Program-made: the position numbers and the translations under genes
Part shown: piece after piece, positions 1 through 7,330 of the stretch
How positions within the stretch are numbered: the first letter of the stretch is position 1
How the letters are laid out: every line of letters starts with the position of its first letter
The notes under the pieces: model-generated
Database searches by the model: none
The model's input: the letters and a program-made list of their open reading frames with translations, nothing else
What the model was told of the DNA's origin: nothing
From: Bacteroidales bacterium UBA5197
GTDB taxonomy: Bacteria > Bacteroidota > Bacteroidia > Bacteroidales > Lentimicrobiaceae
Direction: 5' to 3'
Length of the DNA stretch: 64,000 nt
NCBI GenBank assembly: GCA_002412885.1
Contig: DHVX01000062.1
Coordinates: 197,047-261,046 of the forward strand

Positions 1-57
1 GGGACACGAGGACAAGGGGACAAGGAGAGGGGGCGAGGGGCGGAAAAAAGAGGGTCT
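1..57. repeat. Purine-rich low-complexity intergenic stretch
   Basis: A run built from variations of GGGACaaGG and GGGGCGAGGGG. The complementary pyrimidine version (CGTCCCTCGTCCC) occurs at about 22346-22402 and 53960-54046, so this is one copy of a dispersed low-complexity family. No coding signal is seen in it. Confidence 0.6.
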
Positions 58-101
58 TGTCCTGAAATAGGTTTACACAATTTGTAAACTAAAATCAGAC
101 A
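58..101. repeat. Interrupted palindrome downstream of the first gene
   Basis: Arms GTTTACA (71-77) and TGTAAAC (83-89) flank a 5-base loop. Outer arms TGTCcTGA (58-65) and TCAGACA (95-101) extend the symmetry with a one-base bulge. It lies just past the stop of the minus-strand transporter, so it could be a terminator-like hairpin, although no clear T-run follows on that strand. The TGTC...GACA outline also resembles an insertion-sequence end, but no transposase is nearby. Confidence 0.5.
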
Positions 102-118
102 CTGTCCCGATTGTCTAT

Positions 119-820
119 TTATTCCTTCACAAAGTACCCAAACGGATTGTAGCTGATTCCGGTATCATACACATCCACATTTTCTCTCTTTTTCAGGAAG
201 CCTACAATGCGGTAAGTAAGCGGGGTAAACAGAATTTCAACACCCGATTTAAAGATATAATTCGAAATGATGATGGAGACGAGCAATTCATTGGGCAGGA
301 TTCCATAGAAAGCAATCATACAAAATATTGCAGTATCGATGCCTTCGCCTACAAGCGTAGAGCCAATGGTGCGAACCCACAAAAACCGGCCTTTGGTTTT
401 GATTTTAAGTTTCGACATCATAAACGCATTTGAAAAAGCACCGGCGAAATAAGCAACCAGACTGGCCAGCACAATGCGAGGAACAAACCCAAGCAGCGAT
501 TCGTAAGCTTCCTGATTACCCCAGTCGGCTGCCGGTGGCAGTTCCTGCACCACCCATAATACAAGCGACATAAGTAAAGCTGCACCGAAGCCTGTCCAGA
601 TCACCTTACGCGAACGCTGATATCCGTAAACTTCGGTAAGAATATCTCCAAAAATATAGCTGAGCGGAAAAAGTATGGTACCGCCGTCGAAGGTAAACAT
701 CCACAGCGAAAGGATTTTGGTGGATGCCAGATTGGAAATCAGCAGCACAGCAACAAATAGTGCCATGATAACATCAAAATAACGGAAATTTCCTGAATGG
801 TTCAGACGGGATTCTTGCAT
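119..820 (-). CDS. Queuosine precursor transporter family protein (YhhQ/VUT, DUF165)
   Basis: A membrane protein of 233 residues from the chosen start (MQESRLNHSG). It has about six hydrophobic segments and the family-typical stretch NLASTKI followed by DGGTILFPLSYIFGDILTEVYG. YhhQ relatives import 7-cyano-7-deazaguanine or 7-aminomethyl-7-deazaguanine for queuosine synthesis; the substrate here is inferred from the family. An upstream in-frame ATG would add 28 residues (start 904). That extension contains a TATTTTTG -7 promoter box at 847-854 and lacks family similarity, so the start at 820 is preferred. No preQ1 riboswitch-like element was recognised. The gene stands alone, followed by a palindrome. 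Confidence 0.88.
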   Translation of the reverse strand: MQESRLNHSGNFRYFDVIMALFVAVLLISNLASTKILSLWMFTFDGGTILFPLSYIFGDILTEVYGYQRSRKVIWTGFGAALLMSLVLWVVQELPPAADWGNQEAYESLLGFVPRIVLASLVAYFAGAFSNAFMMSKLKIKTKGRFLWVRTIGSTLVGEGIDTAIFCMIAFYGILPNELLVSIIISNYIFKSGVEILFTPLTYRIVGFLKKRENVDVYDTGISYNPFGYFVKE

Positions 821-846
821 CTTTTTTAAAATTGGCTTTCGGGGGG

Positions 847-854
847 CAAAAATA
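847..854 (-). promoter_or_regulatory. Promoter -7 box of the YhhQ-type transporter
   Basis: On the minus strand this reads TATTTTTG, an exact match to the Bacteroidota -7 consensus TAnnTTTG. A TTG at 874-876 lies 19 bases further upstream, within the usual spacing for the -33 element. Transcription would begin near 840, about 20 bases ahead of the ATG at 820. Confidence 0.6.
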
Positions 855-1010
855 GTATTGTTTGACGAAGTACCAACCTCAATTAAGCATATAATATTCA
901 ACACATTGAATAATAATAAGTTGCAGAGTTCAACAGAAAGACTGTTTTAATTTCAGGATAACCTTGCCCGGCCGAGCCAGAACCAGACAGGTTTTAATTG
1001 AACCCACTAA

Positions 1011-1098
1011 CCCCTGACAGGGTTTTGCTGATTATCAATAGGTTAGCGTGTATCTGTCTGGCTGCCCCTCTTAATAGGGTTCGTAACCCTGCCAGGGG
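1011..1098. repeat. Inverted repeat CCCCTGACAGGGTT / AACCCTGCCAGGGG
   Basis: Fourteen-base arms at 1011-1024 and 1085-1098 differ at one position and enclose 60 bases. Each arm is itself a short palindrome (CCCTGacAGGG). It lies in the 339-base gap between the transporter start (820) and the mgtE stop (1160), which otherwise holds only the promoter at 847-854. It could form a long hairpin at the 3' end of the mgtE transcript. Confidence 0.6.
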
Positions 1099-1159
1099 TC
1101 GCCCCGGTAAAAATATCGAGCCAAAAACAGTATCAATTTTGAGTATAAGGTACAAAGTA

Positions 1160-2500
1160 CTACATCCCAAAATACCACGAAGCAATGGTAAAATAGATCA
1201 TTACACCCGTAATATCAGCAATTGAAGTAATAAGCGGAGCACTTGCTGCAGCCGGGTCGAGCTTTAGTTTGGTGAATATGAAAGGCAGCAGCATTCCTAT
1301 TAAACTTCCGGCCATTACAGCAATGACCATGGTGGTTGCAACAATAAAAATGTATTCAGGTGCTCTGACGCTTGCAATCAGACTTACGCCGGCTGCCATG
1401 GTAACTCCCAACAGAAATGAAACCAGAAATTCCTTGCCGATAAGTCTGAACCAATCTTTCATCTCCACATCGCCAATGGCCAGAGATCGTATCATAAGTG
1501 TAGCTGATTGAGCGCCGGCATTTCCACCGCTGCCGATGAGCAAGGGCAGAAAGAAAATCAGGGAAACCGCTGATTGTATAACTTTTTCGAAACTCGAAAG
1601 CGCTGCGCCTGAGAAGATATTCATAAACACAAGAACAATCAGCCATACAATCCTTTTCTGATAAAGGAAGAATACTTTTGCCTTAAGCGGATTTACAATC
1701 GCAGCCTGAAAAGAGCCGAATTTATGGAAGTCTTCTGTGGTTTCTTCTTCAGCTACGTCCATCACGTCATCAACGGTCACAATACCGATCAGCAATCCAC
1801 CGGAATCTATAACCGGAAGGGCTATTCTATCCTGATCCTGAAAAACACGGATGGCAACTTCCTGGTCATCAAAAGCATTCAGTGAAACAAAATGATCATC
1901 CATCAGATCTTTGATAAGCTGATCGGGTTGTGCAAGTATAATTTCTCTGATCCGGATATCGTCAATCAATTTCCAGTTTTCGTCAATAACGTAAATCAGG
2001 TTGAGTGTTTCAGAATCACGTCCATGTTCGCGTATGTGATTCAGGGCCTGAGCCACCGTAAATTCAGGTTTAACAGCCACAAATTCAGGAGTCATAAGCC
2101 TTCCGATGCTGTGCTCGGGGTAACCAAGCAGCTGAATGGCTATTTTGCGCTCTGCGGGTGAAAGCAACTGAATCAGACGCTGTGTAATATTCCCGGGAAG
2201 CTCTTCAAAAAAAGCAGTACGGTCATCCGGATCAAGGTCATTCAGCAAGCCGGATAATTTGCTCACATTTTTTGCGAGACCTTCAATTATCTGCTCCTGC
2301 TTGTCATGCGATAGGTACTGGAAGGTGTTTTTTGCCTGTTCGCGTGGCAGCAAACGAAACAGGATAATATCATCCTGATCGGACAATTCTTCAATTACAT
2401 CAGCAATAAGAATCGGATCAAGATCCTCCAGTTCGCGACGGAGGGCGCTCCAGCTCTTATTTTTAATTAATTCTTCGAAATTGATTGTGGCTTCAATCAT
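1160..2500 (-). CDS. mgtE: Magnesium transporter MgtE
   Basis: Homodimeric inner-membrane Mg2+ channel/transporter of 446 residues. An N-terminal MgtE superhelical domain (about 15-125) is followed by paired CBS domains (SIGRLMT at 131-137, second CBS about 197-255) and a five-helix pore domain (about 285-446). The pore domain carries the conserved GSGGNAGAQSATLMIRSLA stretch. In the family the N-terminal and CBS domains bind Mg2+ and close the pore. The start MIEATINF is chosen because an unusually strong AAGGAGG ribosome site (complement of 2508-2514) sits just upstream; the alternative start at 2518 lies upstream of that site. The length is normal for the family. Confidence 0.96.
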   Translation of the reverse strand: MIEATINFEELIKNKSWSALRRELEDLDPILIADVIEELSDQDDIILFRLLPREQAKNTFQYLSHDKQEQIIEGLAKNVSKLSGLLNDLDPDDRTAFFEELPGNITQRLIQLLSPAERKIAIQLLGYPEHSIGRLMTPEFVAVKPEFTVAQALNHIREHGRDSETLNLIYVIDENWKLIDDIRIREIILAQPDQLIKDLMDDHFVSLNAFDDQEVAIRVFQDQDRIALPVIDSGGLLIGIVTVDDVMDVAEEETTEDFHKFGSFQAAIVNPLKAKVFFLYQKRIVWLIVLVFMNIFSGAALSSFEKVIQSAVSLIFFLPLLIGSGGNAGAQSATLMIRSLAIGDVEMKDWFRLIGKEFLVSFLLGVTMAAGVSLIASVRAPEYIFIVATTMVIAVMAGSLIGMLLPFIFTKLKLDPAAASAPLITSIADITGVMIYFTIASWYFGM

Positions 2501-2850
2501 TTTATAGCCTCCTTGCATTGATTAACTGCACGGAGACATTGTTCACCCCTTGCAGATCAGTTTTTAATTAAATCACACGAATAGGGGTCGTCTTTCATGA
2601 TTTGAGATTTTGGTTTGCAAAGATAAGATAATTGATAGTTTTGGGAAAGATGTGGCAGGGTTTTTATTTGCAGGGATGAAAAAGGCGGCGGAGGTGAGTT
2701 TAACATGTAATAATCGCCAGGACTTCCAGACTGGTTAAATTTTGATTTTATTATGAGTAGGGACAGGATGCAAAGCTCTAAACGCAAACGCATGGTATTA
2801 ATTTTTTATTATAGAATTCATTGTTTGCGTAATGAAAAAAAAATATAATT
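2501..2850 (-). promoter_or_regulatory. mgtE leader and promoter region
   Basis: A 350-base gap. A -7 box TATCTTTG lies at 2618-2625 on the minus strand, giving a leader of about 110 nucleotides before mgtE. The leader ends in AAGGAGG, which is rare in this phylum. A long leader on a Mg2+ transporter could hold an RNA regulator, but I recognise no known Mg2+ riboswitch in it. A possible 78-codon reading frame across the gap has no recognisable features and is not called. The remainder (2626-2850) shows nothing I can name. Confidence 0.5.
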
Positions 2851-3558
2851 TCAAATAGTTTCCTTTTTTTGCTTCTGTTTCAATTTTACTACTAAACGAT
2901 TAAGTTTTGCGATTTCTTTATACAGTTTTTTATTCGCAGTCTCTAATTCATTATTTCTTCCTTTAGCATCTAAAGTAGATAAAATATTTTCGAGGCGTAA
3001 TTCACGTAAAGCTTGTATGTGGTTTACTAGCTTCTCAATTATTTGAGTGAGTTCATGTTCTTTTTTCTTCAAGTCTGAAATATCTGTTGCAATAAGTATA
3101 TAATAATCACCTTGCAGATATTGCGGCAAATGGTGAATCGACAGTCTGAGATATAATGTGTTGGTCAGTGAAACAATTAAAACATCATGCTTTTCATGAG
3201 TCAGTTGAACAAGGAATTCATCTAATTTTGAATAGTCATTTGGGGTGATGAAGCGTTTAAGGGATGAACCAATAACCTTTTCATACGGGGACTGTACAAT
3301 TTTAGCAAATCTCGGATTACAATAAAGAATCGTGCCCTCTTTAGTAAGAGTAACTGCTCCTTCGCTCATCTTCTCAATAAAAGTACGATATGGTGTTTCA
3401 GCAGAACTGACAGAATAAACCTGTTCCCCCTTTTTGCCGGAAACCATAATCGCATCCACTTCTCCGTTTCGGATAGCTGATAGTGCATCCTCTATTTCAG
3501 CAAGGCGGGAATGTAATTCCTTATTTTCAATTATGAGCTGTTCTTTTGTTTTGACCAT
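2851..3558 (-). CDS. PAS domain protein with flanking coiled coils, last gene of the kai operon
   Basis: 235 residues without signal peptide or membrane segment. Residues 4-40 form a short coiled coil ending in LSAIRNGEVDAIMVSG, a signature I associate with the N-terminus of PAS sensor histidine kinases found with kaiC. A PAS fold follows (about 55-165; EGAVTLTKEGTILYCNPRF at 66-84, ending ATDISDLKKKEHEL). Residues 165-232 are predicted coiled coil. No H-box, ATPase, GGDEF or effector domain follows, so it looks like a kinase sensor reduced to its sensory part. It starts 21 bases after the second kaiB, consistent with cotranscription. A role as input or output partner of KaiB/KaiC is inferred from position only. 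Confidence 0.85.
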   Translation of the reverse strand: MVKTKEQLIIENKELHSRLAEIEDALSAIRNGEVDAIMVSGKKGEQVYSVSSAETPYRTFIEKMSEGAVTLTKEGTILYCNPRFAKIVQSPYEKVIGSSLKRFITPNDYSKLDEFLVQLTHEKHDVLIVSLTNTLYLRLSIHHLPQYLQGDYYILIATDISDLKKKEHELTQIIEKLVNHIQALRELRLENILSTLDAKGRNNELETANKKLYKEIAKLNRLVVKLKQKQKKETI

Positions 3559-3579
3559 TTTTTAATATAATAAAATGCT

Positions 3580-3951
3580 TTAAATTTTTTGACCATCTTT
3601 CTTGTCCTGAACCTCTTTCAGGTCCAATCCCAAAAGTACTTTTTCTCTGTCTGACATATCGCCAATAATACGCCGGAAAGGAAGCGGTATCTTCTTTATC
3701 AGCGTTGGCGCTGCGATAATCTGCTCACCTTTTGCTAAACTTGGGTGTTGATAAAGGTCTATCACTTCAAGCTCATATCGCCCTTCAAGATATTCTTCGC
3801 AAATCTTTTTGAGGTTTGTTATGGCCAGGATTGATCGGCTCGTTGAACCGGTAATGTATAAGCGCAATATATATTTATCCTTGCCCTGATTAGCAATTGT
3901 CTGGTCAAGATCATCGGACGCGCTTTTTACTTTTGTTTTTTTCTCTTTCAT
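3580..3951 (-). CDS. kaiB: KaiB-like protein, second copy
   Basis: 123 residues; the KaiB thioredoxin-like core spans about 26-115 ([70 protein letters not shown]). Cyanobacterial KaiB switches fold to bind the KaiC CI ring; the fold-switch stretch GDxSDREKVLxGLDL is kept here. Residues 1-25 are a charged extension and 113-123 a lysine-rich tail. It differs markedly from the neighbouring copy (ITGSTSRS versus [14 protein letters not shown] versus PVPVRK), so the pair is not a recent duplication. It starts 29 bases after the first kaiB stop and is followed 21 bases later by the PAS gene. Confidence 0.93.
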   Translation of the reverse strand: MKEKKTKVKSASDDLDQTIANQGKDKYILRLYITGSTSRSILAITNLKKICEEYLEGRYELEVIDLYQHPSLAKGEQIIAAPTLIKKIPLPFRRIIGDMSDREKVLLGLDLKEVQDKKDGQKI

Positions 3952-3980
3952 AGCTGTATGCGAAATATTTAATTTACAAA

Positions 3981-4319
3981 TCAGCTTACGGGTAGTAAAT
4001 CCAGTCCGATAAGAACCCGTTCTGTATTAGAGAGGTCACCGATTATCTTACGAACAGGTACCGGTAATTTTCTTACCAGTGTTGGCAGGGCAAAAATTTG
4101 GTCAGCGGCTCCCAATTGTGGATTTTTTAGGAGGTCAATTACTTCAATCGAGTATTTTCCCTCCAATTGTTCTTCACATATTTTTTTCAGATTTGCAAAT
4201 GCGGTTAGTGCTTTTGGGGTTTGACCTGCAACATACAAACGAAGGACCCACTGGTCATTTGCACCTCTTTCTGGTTTTTCTTTAGTTCTTTTATTTGAAT
4301 TCACATCCATTTGGTTCAT
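3981..4319 (-). CDS. kaiB: KaiB clock protein, first copy
   Basis: 112 residues; the KaiB core at about 22-110 is close to the cyanobacterial consensus ([70 protein letters not shown]). Residues 1-21 are a polar extension absent from cyanobacterial KaiB. KaiB binds the KaiC CI ring and promotes the dephosphorylating phase in known clocks. The ATG lies 4 bases after the kaiC stop, so translation is probably coupled to kaiC. This copy keeps the consensus better than the second one, making it the stronger candidate for a canonical KaiC partner. Confidence 0.96.
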   Translation of the reverse strand: MNQMDVNSNKRTKEKPERGANDQWVLRLYVAGQTPKALTAFANLKKICEEQLEGKYSIEVIDLLKNPQLGAADQIFALPTLVRKLPVPVRKIIGDLSNTERVLIGLDLLPVS

Positions 4320-4323
4320 GTGT

Positions 4324-6060
4324 TTAATTATTTTTCAGGTTCTTTGTTGCAATTTTTCCAATTTTAGCTTTTCTGCTTACAGCCATTTCCATTTTGTCCT
4401 GTTCCAGTCTTTTAATCGTTTCCTGCTCCGTCTCTATCATCATAACCGCTTCGGTTTCTTCCGACTCAAAACCTGCACGCAAAGCCGAAATTTGTGTTTC
4501 CAATTCCCTTCTTTTCCGATCTATTTCACGTACTTTTCTTTCAACATTCTGCTTACGCCTCAATACTTCTGCATTTTCAAATGCTTCCTGTGCTATTCTG
4601 GCTGAGCCGGTTAAAACACCTTTTCCACCAATATAAACATCTCGTAATTCCACACCGTGGTTAGTTAATACAAATTCACGAATCTGGTTAGAATTGGCCA
4701 TCCCGCGCGATTTTAGAACATACATACCCCTGTTTCGCTCGCCGTTTAGCTCTATATCACGAAGTAATAACCACGTATCAATAAGGGATGATATTCCAGC
4801 ATCAGAACCCTCAATACTGCATTCAGCTGAAGTGAGACTGGTAAACAATGCTGTAATTTGGTTTACCTTAAGAAAATCAACAATGCGCATTAGTAAAGTT
4901 TTTACCTCAAACTCCTTATCACCAGTAACGAAAGTATTTATCGGATCCAGAATTACAATATCAGGTTTGAATTCATTAACAAATTTGTGAGTTACAGCAA
5001 GATGCATTTCCAAACCATAAAGCGTAGGACGGGTTGCCTGAAATCTTAACAGCCCTTTCTTAACCCATGGTTCTAATTTTATACCGATAGAAAGCATATT
5101 TCGCATTAACTGGTTTGGAGACTCCTCGAAACAGAAATAAAGAACACGTTCTCCCCTTTTACATGCAGCTTCAGCAAAGTGAGCTGCTGTGCTGGTTTTT
5201 CCTATTCCGGCAGTACCAGAAACAAGTACAGTACTACCCCGGAAATAACCCTTTCCTTCAAGCATTTCATCAAGTGCTTTTATCCCACTTGAAATTCTTT
5301 CATTAGATACAATATGTTCTAATCCTAAAGAAGTCACTGGTAATACTGAAATGCCAGTTTCATCAATCAGAAAAGGATACTCATTGGTGCCGTGAGTTGA
5401 ACCACGATATTTTACAACCCTTAAGCGGCGGGTTGAAGTCTGTTCGGTTACACGATGGTCGAGCATAATAACACAGTCTGAAACATATTCTTCCAGACCT
5501 TGTCTGGTTAATGTTTCATCACCACGCTCACCTGTTATAATTGCAGTAACACCTTTATTTTTTAGCCAGCGAAATAAACGACGCAGTTCGGCGCGTAATA
5601 TCAGTTGGTTTGGCAAACCGGCAAAAAGCGACTCTATCGTGTCCAATACAACACGCTTTGCTCCAATTGAATCAATTGCATAACCAAGGCGAATAAACAA
5701 TGCATCTAAATCGTACTCTCCGGTTTCTTCTATTTCACTGCGTTCAATATAAACATGGTCAAGCGCAATTTTTTTATTTTTTATCAGATTGTTCAGATCA
5801 AAACCAAGTGAAGCGACATTATTGATTAATTCTTTATCGGTTTCTTCGAATGACATAAATACCCCGGGTTCGTTAAACTGAATTGCCCCACGAACAAGAA
5901 ATTCTATTCCAAAAAGCGTTTTTCCGCAACCCGCTCCACCACAAACGAGTGTTGGTCTGCCAGTAGGTAAGCCTCCTAAAGTTATTTCATCAAACCCCAT
6001 AATTCCAGTAGGAGACTTGGGAAGATTGATATTGGATATTTTGTTCTCTGCCTTTTTCAT
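4324..6060 (-). CDS. kaiC: Circadian clock ATPase/kinase KaiC
   Basis: 578 residues with two RecA-like domains. CI: Walker A GGAGCGKT (41-48), catalytic EE (72-73), Walker B ending at D140. CII: Walker [10 protein letters not shown] (281-289), catalytic EE (313-314 region, FEES). In the CII phosphosite region, [10 protein letters not shown] (420-429) aligns with cyanobacterial DSHISTITDT, so the Ser431/Thr432 pair becomes Ser424/Ser425 and Thr426 becomes Ser419. After about 485 the cyanobacterial A-loop/KaiA-binding tail is replaced by about 90 charged, heptad-like residues, a predicted coiled coil like the C-terminal extension of Rhodobacter-type KaiC. No kaiA is present. It is the first gene of kaiC-kaiB-kaiB-PAS. 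An AT-rich gap precedes it; no exact -7 box was found for it. Confidence 0.97.
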   Translation of the reverse strand: MKKAENKISNINLPKSPTGIMGFDEITLGGLPTGRPTLVCGGAGCGKTLFGIEFLVRGAIQFNEPGVFMSFEETDKELINNVASLGFDLNNLIKNKKIALDHVYIERSEIEETGEYDLDALFIRLGYAIDSIGAKRVVLDTIESLFAGLPNQLILRAELRRLFRWLKNKGVTAIITGERGDETLTRQGLEEYVSDCVIMLDHRVTEQTSTRRLRVVKYRGSTHGTNEYPFLIDETGISVLPVTSLGLEHIVSNERISSGIKALDEMLEGKGYFRGSTVLVSGTAGIGKTSTAAHFAEAACKRGERVLYFCFEESPNQLMRNMLSIGIKLEPWVKKGLLRFQATRPTLYGLEMHLAVTHKFVNEFKPDIVILDPINTFVTGDKEFEVKTLLMRIVDFLKVNQITALFTSLTSAECSIEGSDAGISSLIDTWLLLRDIELNGERNRGMYVLKSRGMANSNQIREFVLTNHGVELRDVYIGGKGVLTGSARIAQEAFENAEVLRRKQNVERKVREIDRKRRELETQISALRAGFESEETEAVMMIETEQETIKRLEQDKMEMAVSRKAKIGKIATKNLKNN

Positions 6061-6386
6061 TTAAAAATTGTTATGGCAGTTATGGTAATAACCAACCGAT
6101 TTTTTAGTCATTTAATCATTTTAAAATTTCGCAAAAGTTGAATTTTTCAATGAATATTTTGTTCTAAAATTTTTAGAAAAAGTATCAAAATTCACACATT
6201 TTTAAACCAAAATTTATTAAAGAAGATGGCATTCTTAGAAATCGAAGAAATTTCCAATTCACCTGCTTTTGATGTGAACGTCAATTAAAAGTGGCCATGA
6301 AGCGAAGAGTCTCAAAACGTCATTTCAAAAGTTTACCCTTCATTATTGCTTTATATCTTACTTTTACATTAAATAAAAACACACTT
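6061..6386. other. Intergenic region between divergent kaiC and the deformylase gene
   Basis: A very AT-rich gap that should carry both divergent promoters. No exact TAnnTTTG was found in either direction; the nearest for kaiC is AACTTTTG at 6132-6139 on the minus strand, one mismatch. A 20-codon plus-strand frame (6226-6288) is too short to call. The deformylase reading frame stays open upstream to a GTG at 6291, but that part is unlike the family. Confidence 0.5.
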
Positions 6387-7037
6387 ATGAATCTCCGTCT
6401 CACATTCAGTGTAATCTTCTTGCTGGTTTTCAGTCAGCTCTATAGCCAGAATTTTACCCAAGCCGAAAAACAACTGCTGCTTTCGGGCGATACAACCACC
6501 ATGATGCGGATTCTGATCTACACCAATCCCATGGATATGGAGGTACTTGGCGCAGACAGTAAAGATATTGATCCTTCTGATCCTTTGCTTCAGCTCCTTT
6601 CTCGGAGAATGTTTCTCGCAATGCGCGATACGGCCAATCCCGGAGTGGGTATAGCTGCGCCTCAGGTGGGCATCAACCGCAATGTATTCTGGGTGCAGCG
6701 TTTCGATAAATCCGGCAGCCCGTTTGAGTTTTTTATCAACCCGGCTATTATCAAGCATTCAATTCTCACCCGAAAAGGTGGTGAAGGCTGCCTGTCGATG
6801 CCCGGAGAACGGGGCACGGTGTTGCGTAGCTATGCCATACATGTTGAATATCAGACTTTTGATGGCGGCTGGCACTCCGAAATGCTTGAAGACTTTACAG
6901 CCGTGATTTTTCAGCATGAATATGATCACCTGCGGGGCATGCTGTTCAGCAACAGAATGAGAGAGCAGCAAAACGCACTCGTGCTGCCATTGCCAGAGGG
7001 AATGGAATTACTTATCCGTCCAAACACCGCACCTTAA
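6387..7037 (+). CDS. Peptide deformylase homologue with signal peptide
   Basis: 216 residues from the ATG at 6387. All three deformylase motifs are present: GVGIAAPQVG (86-95), EGCLS (133-137) and HEYDH (177-181), so the metal site (Cys, two His) and catalytic Glu are complete. The chosen start gives a clear signal peptide (MNLRLTFSVIFLLVFSQLYSQ, 1-21) ending at a Gln, usual for Bacteroidota exported proteins. Deformylase normally acts in the cytosol on nascent chains, so export implies a different substrate or a metallohydrolase role; this is inference. An upstream start (6291) would place the hydrophobic segment about 30 residues in. No fmt gene is adjacent, and the usual cytosolic def is presumably elsewhere. 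Confidence 0.88.
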   Translation: MNLRLTFSVIFLLVFSQLYSQNFTQAEKQLLLSGDTTTMMRILIYTNPMDMEVLGADSKDIDPSDPLLQLLSRRMFLAMRDTANPGVGIAAPQVGINRNVFWVQRFDKSGSPFEFFINPAIIKHSILTRKGGEGCLSMPGERGTVLRSYAIHVEYQTFDGGWHSEMLEDFTAVIFQHEYDHLRGMLFSNRMREQQNALVLPLPEGMELLIRPNTAP

Positions 7038-7330
7038 AAGTAAAGCTTATTGTTTTTTCGGCTAGTTGTTGCTGATTTCGGCAGTAGGGGTTCGATTTTA
7101 TCGTGCTGAGAATAAGTGTTTAAGTGTTTAACAGAATGAATCTGCTCATCTCAGGGTTAATATTTGTTAAATGTTAGATCAACGGCTCATAGTTGTGAAA
7201 TATTCATTTCGTAGTGCCGTTAAACTCAGAACCAATTCTGATCGATATGTCAAATCCATCCACTTTCAGCAAAATCAATCAATAGGCGCGGAATTCCATC
7301 AGCCTCAAATTACTTGTTATCGGTATTTTT

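Noticed and set aside
2557..2793. 78-codon minus-strand frame ahead of mgtE
   Set aside because: It spans the mgtE promoter box, has no ribosome site and no recognisable protein features.
6226..6288. 20-codon frame MAFLEIEEISNSPAFDVNVN upstream of the deformylase
   Set aside because: Too short to judge, no strong ribosome site, and it lies in a region that must hold two promoters.
2851..6300. Search for a kaiA gene or a SasA/RpaA-type kinase beside kaiBC
   Set aside because: Neither neighbour has the KaiA four-helix bundle or kinase motifs; the neighbouring genes are mgtE and the deformylase.
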